DNA from: Thermoplasmatota archaeon
Lineage (GTDB): Archaea; Thermoplasmatota; JAQUQK01
NCBI GenBank assembly: GCA_028716125.1
Contig: JAQUQK010000067.1
Span: 1-9,238 of the forward strand
DNA: 9,238 bases
Direction: 5' to 3'
Position 1 is the stretch's first letter. Every line of letters begins with the position of its first letter. Below are positions 6,803 to 9,238 of this stretch, piece by piece. The notes under the pieces are model-generated. The model saw only the letters and a program-made list of their open reading frames with translations. It was not told the DNA's origin and did no database searches. Position numbers and translations under genes: made by a program.

Positions 6803-7615
6803 ACGGAAGACGAAACACCCTTCCAGCCGAACCCCACCATAGAAGCAATCCACAGATACGGCATTCGCCTTACAAAGGATCTAGGCCAGCACTTTCTTGT
6901 AAACGAGCGCATCATAGAACGCCAGATAGAGGCGGCAAATCTCACAAAAAGAGACGTGGTTCTTGAAATAGGCCCAGGAGTCGGCACGCTAACAAAACAC
7001 ATTGCGGAAAGGGCGGGGCGCGTAATTGCCGTTGAAACTGATGCGCGCCTCTGCAACGTTCTGCCGGAAATCATGAAGGACTACAACAATTTCGAACTTA
7101 TCGAAGGCGACGCGCTGAAAGTCAGTTTTCCGAAATTCAACAAAATAGTCTCCAACCTTCCATATCAAATTTCATCCGACATAACTTTCAAGTTCCTTGA
7201 ATATGATTTCGAAAGCGCCGTCTTGATGTACCAGAAGGAATTCGCAAGGCGCATGGTGGCAAAGCCGGGAACTGAAGATTATTCGCGCCTCTCTGTAGGC
7301 GTTTACTACAAGGCGGATTGCAAAGTACTCTTCAACGTGGCCAAGGGCGCATATTACCCGCCGCCAAAAGTCGATTCCTCGGTCGTGTTGCTAAAGCCAT
7401 TGAAAGCGCCAAGATTCAAAGTAAAAAGCGAAAAGACATTCCACAAAGTTACCGATCTTTTGTTCCAGCACCGAAGGAAAATGGTGCGCGCCTCCCTGCG
7501 GATGGAGTGGCCGGACAAAATTGAAGATGCGCGACTTTCAAAATATCTGGAAAAGCGCCCTGAAGTGCTGACGCCCGAAGAAATCGGCGAGATTTCGGAT
7601 GCTCTTGTTTCTTAA
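6803..7615 (+). CDS. rsmA: 16S rRNA adenine dimethyltransferase (RsmA/KsgA/Dim1); start codon uncertain
   Basis: A SAM-dependent methyltransferase that dimethylates the two adjacent adenines in the loop near the 3' end of 16S rRNA, a late small-subunit maturation step. Conserved features in this frame: RYGIRLTKDLGQHFLVNERI (N-terminal SAM-binding region), LEIGPGVGTLT, the acidic residue in VIAVETD, GDALK, catalytic motif SNLPYQISSDITFK, and YQKEFARRMVAKPGTEDYSRLSV, followed by a C-terminal helical region with FQHRRKMVR. It matches archaeal Dim1 closely. The coordinates use ACG at 6803, 9 nt after GAGGAG, giving about 270 residues; this is a guess. No ATG, GTG or TTG occurs in frame between the upstream TGA (6794) and the GTG at 6956, and starting at 6956 would remove the conserved GQHFL region and leave 219 residues. 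ATA at 6839 is another non-standard option. The gene ends in a TAA overlapping the stop of the convergent tiaS. Family is near certain; the 5' end is not. Confidence 0.9.
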   Translation, partial: TEDETPFQPNPTIEAIHRYGIRLTKDLGQHFLVNERIIERQIEAANLTKRDVVLEIGPGVGTLTKHIAERAGRVIAVETDARLCNVLPEIMKDYNNFELIEGDALKVSFPKFNKIVSNLPYQISSDITFKFLEYDFESAVLMYQKEFARRMVAKPGTEDYSRLSVGVYYKADCKVLFNVAKGAYYPPPKVDSSVVLLKPLKAPRFKVKSEKTFHKVTDLLFQHRRKMVRASLRMEWPDKIEDARLSKYLEKRPEVLTPEEIGEISDALVS

Positions 7616-8925
7616 TCTTCAATTCCGAATCTAATCAATCTGCTCAAATGCCTTCTTGCAACCGGTGGGACTTCATACCATCTGGGTTTTAATGTGCGTT
7701 CCACTTTCACGAATTTGGCTGCACTCTTGGGCTTCTTTGAGCCGCAGGCGCGGCATCTATATCCTGCCTTTCCCATCGAGTGCATCCTCTGCCCGCATGC
7801 GCAAGTAGGATTTTCCACTTTTTCCAAAACTTCCGCGACGTTTTCAATTTTGATTTTTTCAAGATTCAGCGTCAGTCTTTCGTCGCGGGTTGCACCGTAA
7901 ACCGTCACTTGGTCGCCTTCGCATAACTGCCTGATGACGTTCCTAAACTGTTTTGTCGGCTCATATGCAGCGCATTCAAGTTCGCCAGTGTCGTCCTTTA
8001 TTTTGAAGAAAACGTGGCCGCCGGTTATTTCGTGCGGCGCTTCGCTGACGACCCCCGAAACTATTGATGAAAGGAATGATTTTACTTCTGCTACTTTGCG
8101 CCGAACAAGATGGTCGTCTGAACCTTGATTCGTCTCGAATAAAATCCAGCGTTCCATCGGCTCGGATTTGATTTTTGAAAGTGCATCCGGCAAAATTTCC
8201 GGCGCTACCGCTCTGATGCCGAAAAGAATCGGACATGGTGTGTTTGGCGCAATTTTTATGACCTTGTTTTCGTAGTCGTAATTGTCGAATGTCTCGGGAT
8301 GCACCTTGTCCATTTCAATAACGGATTTTTCGCTGATCTTGCGCTGTGCGCCAATATTTTTCTTCTGGCGGTAAGCAATGATTTCGTAAGTTTTTCTTTG
8401 CGCGGGCCAAGCGATTGCGGCGCTTGCGCCCACAAGCCCGCGCCCGTTTTTCAATCCCTCGAATTCCGCTTTATTTTCAGAAAGCAAGCGCTTTGCGTCT
8501 TCGATTTCAACTATATCTTGAACCGCCTTCCAGTAAATTGATTCCGGCAATTTTTCATCAACTACGACCAGGCCGGGATTTGTGTTTTCGTCCTGCACCT
8601 GCGCGTTCTTTTCAAAAAGCGGCATTAGAATTTCAAATACTTCCTTCTTGCCCTGCTTTGGTTCGCCGGCGCTTTTCTCAAATCCGAAAATCTGCTTCCT
8701 TCCGATTTTGCCGATGATATATTTTGCGCCTGCGCCCGCTCCAATTTGAATTGCAAGAGCCGCATTCCCGCGCGTCTTCCATGGAACTGACGGATTGAGC
8801 CGGACAAGCTTCGGATAGCCGATTATGCCGATCTTTCTCTTTGACAGTTCTTCGGCCAATAGCGCCATCAGATAAGTCGTGCACATCCCGGAACGGGAAT
8901 CCGTATCGTCAATGCCTATCCACAT
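7612..8925 (-). CDS. tiaS: tRNA(Ile2) 2-agmatinylcytidine synthetase
   Basis: A 437-residue archaeal enzyme that uses ATP to attach agmatine to C34 of the CAU-anticodon tRNA-Ile2, so that the tRNA reads AUA instead of AUG. Diagnostic segments: IDDTDS (5-10) then GMCTTYL at the N-terminus, YPKLVRLNPSVPWKTRGN (37-54), GRGLVGASAAI (161-171), the PNTPCPILFGIRA block (227-239), an OB-fold-like region of about 285-365, and a C-terminal zinc ribbon with Cys375, Cys377, Cys391 and Cys394 (CACG ... CRACG). The length is normal. The ATG at 8925 directly starts the conserved MWIGIDDTDS. No Shine-Dalgarno precedes it and a TATA-like box lies about 24 nt upstream, so a leaderless message is likely. It converges on rsmA with a 4-nt overlap (7612-7615). 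Its presence is the best evidence that this genome is archaeal. Confidence 0.96.
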   Translation of the reverse strand: MWIGIDDTDSRSGMCTTYLMALLAEELSKRKIGIIGYPKLVRLNPSVPWKTRGNAALAIQIGAGAGAKYIIGKIGRKQIFGFEKSAGEPKQGKKEVFEILMPLFEKNAQVQDENTNPGLVVVDEKLPESIYWKAVQDIVEIEDAKRLLSENKAEFEGLKNGRGLVGASAAIAWPAQRKTYEIIAYRQKKNIGAQRKISEKSVIEMDKVHPETFDNYDYENKVIKIAPNTPCPILFGIRAVAPEILPDALSKIKSEPMERWILFETNQGSDDHLVRRKVAEVKSFLSSIVSGVVSEAPHEITGGHVFFKIKDDTGELECAAYEPTKQFRNVIRQLCEGDQVTVYGATRDERLTLNLEKIKIENVAEVLEKVENPTCACGQRMHSMGKAGYRCRACGSKKPKSAAKFVKVERTLKPRWYEVPPVARRHLSRLIRFGIED

Positions 8926-8944
8926 TTGAATAAAACCTGAATCT

Positions 8945-8952
8945 CTTATTTA
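8945..8952 (-). promoter_or_regulatory. TATA-like box for tiaS
   Basis: The minus strand reads TAAATAAG centred about 24 nt before the tiaS ATG at 8925. With no Shine-Dalgarno present, this fits a leaderless transcript beginning at or near the ATG. Confidence 0.45.
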
Positions 8953-8985
8953 CTCATTACATTTTGCAGGATTACTCGTTTGATG

Positions 8986-9004
8986 GGTTCGGCTTCGCCG
9001 AACC
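8986..9004. repeat. Perfect 8-bp hairpin (GGTTCGGC-TTC-GCCGAACC)
   Basis: The two 8-base arms at 8986-8993 and 8997-9004 are perfectly complementary across a 3-base loop. On the plus strand it is followed by a pyrimidine-rich tract (9007-9021), so it resembles an intrinsic terminator, yet no plus-strand gene ends just before it. It lies about 35 bases upstream of the tiaS TATA-like box. It may be part of a small RNA or a protein-binding DNA element. Confidence 0.6.
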
Positions 9005-9105
9005 TGTCCTTCTTTTCTTTTGACCGCCAGAGACTTTTCTTTTTTTGTGGTAGGAGCGACCGATAGGGAGCAACTATGTAGAAGAAAAGAAAAGGGGCTG
9101 TTCGG
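8998..9105. repeat. Long-range imperfect inverted repeat in the tiaS / right-edge gene intergenic region
   Basis: CCGAAC (8998-9003), CCTT (9008-9011) and a CTTTTCTTTT tract (9012-9021) are matched in reverse by GTTCGG (9100-9105), AAGG (9092-9095) and an AAAAGAAAAG tract (about 9085-9094). The arms are separated by about 60 bases. The CCGAAC arm is the same sequence that closes the 8986-9004 hairpin, so the two pairings exclude each other. I see no tRNA or known riboswitch core here. Function is unknown. Confidence 0.4.
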
Positions 9106-9110
9106 AAACA

Positions 9111-9118
9111 TATATATA
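9111..9118 (+). promoter_or_regulatory. TATA box for the right-edge gene
   Basis: TATATATA is centred about 37 nt before the ATG at 9151. Transcription would begin near 9140, leaving a leader of about ten bases. Confidence 0.5.
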
Positions 9119-9135
9119 GAATCGCAAATATACCA

Positions 9136-9142
9136 GAGTGAG
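9136..9142 (+). promoter_or_regulatory. Possible ribosome binding site for the right-edge gene
   Basis: GAGTGAG lies 8 nt before the ATG at 9151 and partly matches the archaeal Shine-Dalgarno (GGAGGTGA). The TATA box position predicts a start site at about this place, so the site could be truncated in the mRNA. Confidence 0.35.
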
Positions 9143-9150
9143 AATAAGAT

Positions 9151-9238
9151 ATGAACCCTGCAGACAGGACAAATCTCATAGACGCCGTTTCGGCTGCATT
9201 GGCAAATAGCGGATTCTCTGTTTCGGAGCGATGCGACA
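9151..9238 (+). CDS. N-terminal fragment, possibly archaeal HTH-type transcriptional regulatory protein
   Basis: Only 29 codons are visible before the right edge: MNPADRTNLIDAVSAALANS followed by GFSVSERCD. A short amphipathic helix ending in GF-x-VS-x-RC is how an archaeal family of putative HTH-type regulators begins (HAMAP MF_00584, recalled from memory; members continue with a RPxSFD stretch and carry a Cro/C1-type helix-turn-helix later). The match is short and the DNA-binding domain lies outside the window. The start is supported by a TATA box 37 nt upstream and a weak Shine-Dalgarno. It is divergent from tiaS across a 225-nt intergenic region. Confidence 0.6.
   Translation, partial: MNPADRTNLIDAVSAALANSGFSVSERCD

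Noticed and set aside
6793..6965. GTG at 6793 overlapping the TGA as GTGA, as a standard rsmA start
   Set aside because: It is in a different frame from rsmA and runs into a stop near 6965, so it would need a frameshift; kept only as an error hypothesis in the findings.
8934..8990. C/D-box small RNA (TGATG and CTGA motifs)
   Set aside because: The C-box match is incomplete, the CTGA lies on the wrong side of it, and no internal C'/D' pair is visible.
8986..9021. Hairpin plus pyrimidine tract as an intrinsic terminator
   Set aside because: No plus-strand gene ends upstream; tiaS runs the other way and begins at 8925.
8946..9179. A 77-codon minus-strand open frame in the intergenic region upstream of tiaS
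   Set aside because: It overlaps the tiaS promoter, the inverted repeat and the opposite-strand start at 9151, has no recognisable domain, and its residues reflect the poly-pyrimidine tracts.
1..9238. CRISPR array, insertion sequence, tRNA or rRNA genes, defence-system genes
   Set aside because: No regularly spaced direct repeats, transposase motifs, tRNA-like T-arm or conserved rRNA segments were seen, and every sizeable gene has an ordinary metabolic, transport or translation role or is the unassigned small protein.

Overview
The window looks archaeal. The clearest evidence is a tiaS gene, whose agmatidine-forming tRNA-Ile2 synthetase is an archaeal family. Supporting evidence is an RsmA/Dim1 of the archaeal type, an archaeal-style indolepyruvate:ferredoxin oxidoreductase pair, TATA-like boxes about 25-37 nt upstream of start codons, and a mix of leaderless and Shine-Dalgarno starts. 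Base composition is moderate, and packing is very tight: there is no gene-free stretch over 300 bases. The lineage cannot be fixed from this sequence. An anaerobic or peptide-fermenting archaeon, possibly of a small-genome lineage, is a guess.

Layout, left to right. Positions 1-3868 carry a minus-strand cluster read from right to left: a guanine-deaminase-like zinc enzyme, a SERCA-like Ca2+ P-type ATPase, a small AhpD-like carboxymuconolactone decarboxylase-family protein, and the N-terminus of a GlpT-type organophosphate:phosphate antiporter that runs off the left edge. Positions 3869-3981 form a divergent promoter region with a TATA-like box for each side and a 12-bp perfect palindrome. Positions 3982-7615 carry a plus-strand cluster: iorA, iorB, a small Lys-rich, Cys-rich, acidic-tailed protein, and the 16S rRNA dimethyltransferase rsmA. 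tiaS (minus strand) converges on rsmA, and their stop codons share one TTAA. Positions 8926-9150 are a 225-nt intergenic region with a perfect hairpin, a competing long-range inverted repeat and a TATA box. The window ends in the first 29 codons of a plus-strand gene whose start resembles an archaeal HTH-type regulator family.

How the genes work together: IorA and IorB form one enzyme that oxidises aryl pyruvates from aromatic amino acids and reduces ferredoxin. RsmA and TiaS are translation-maturation enzymes (16S rRNA A-dimethylation; decoding of AUA). The minus-strand cluster mixes purine salvage, calcium export, a probable redox protein and phosphate-ester uptake, with no obvious single pathway.

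Most unusual points: (1) rsmA has no ATG, GTG or TTG able to include its conserved N-terminus, and it is in the same frame as the preceding small zinc-protein gene, separated only by a TGA inside an acidic stretch; (2) that small protein combines a histone-tail-like lysine-rich N-terminus with a five-cysteine motif; (3) the 8986-9105 inverted repeat offers two mutually exclusive pairings. I see no CRISPR array, insertion sequence, tRNA or rRNA, and no convincing wholly new multi-gene system.
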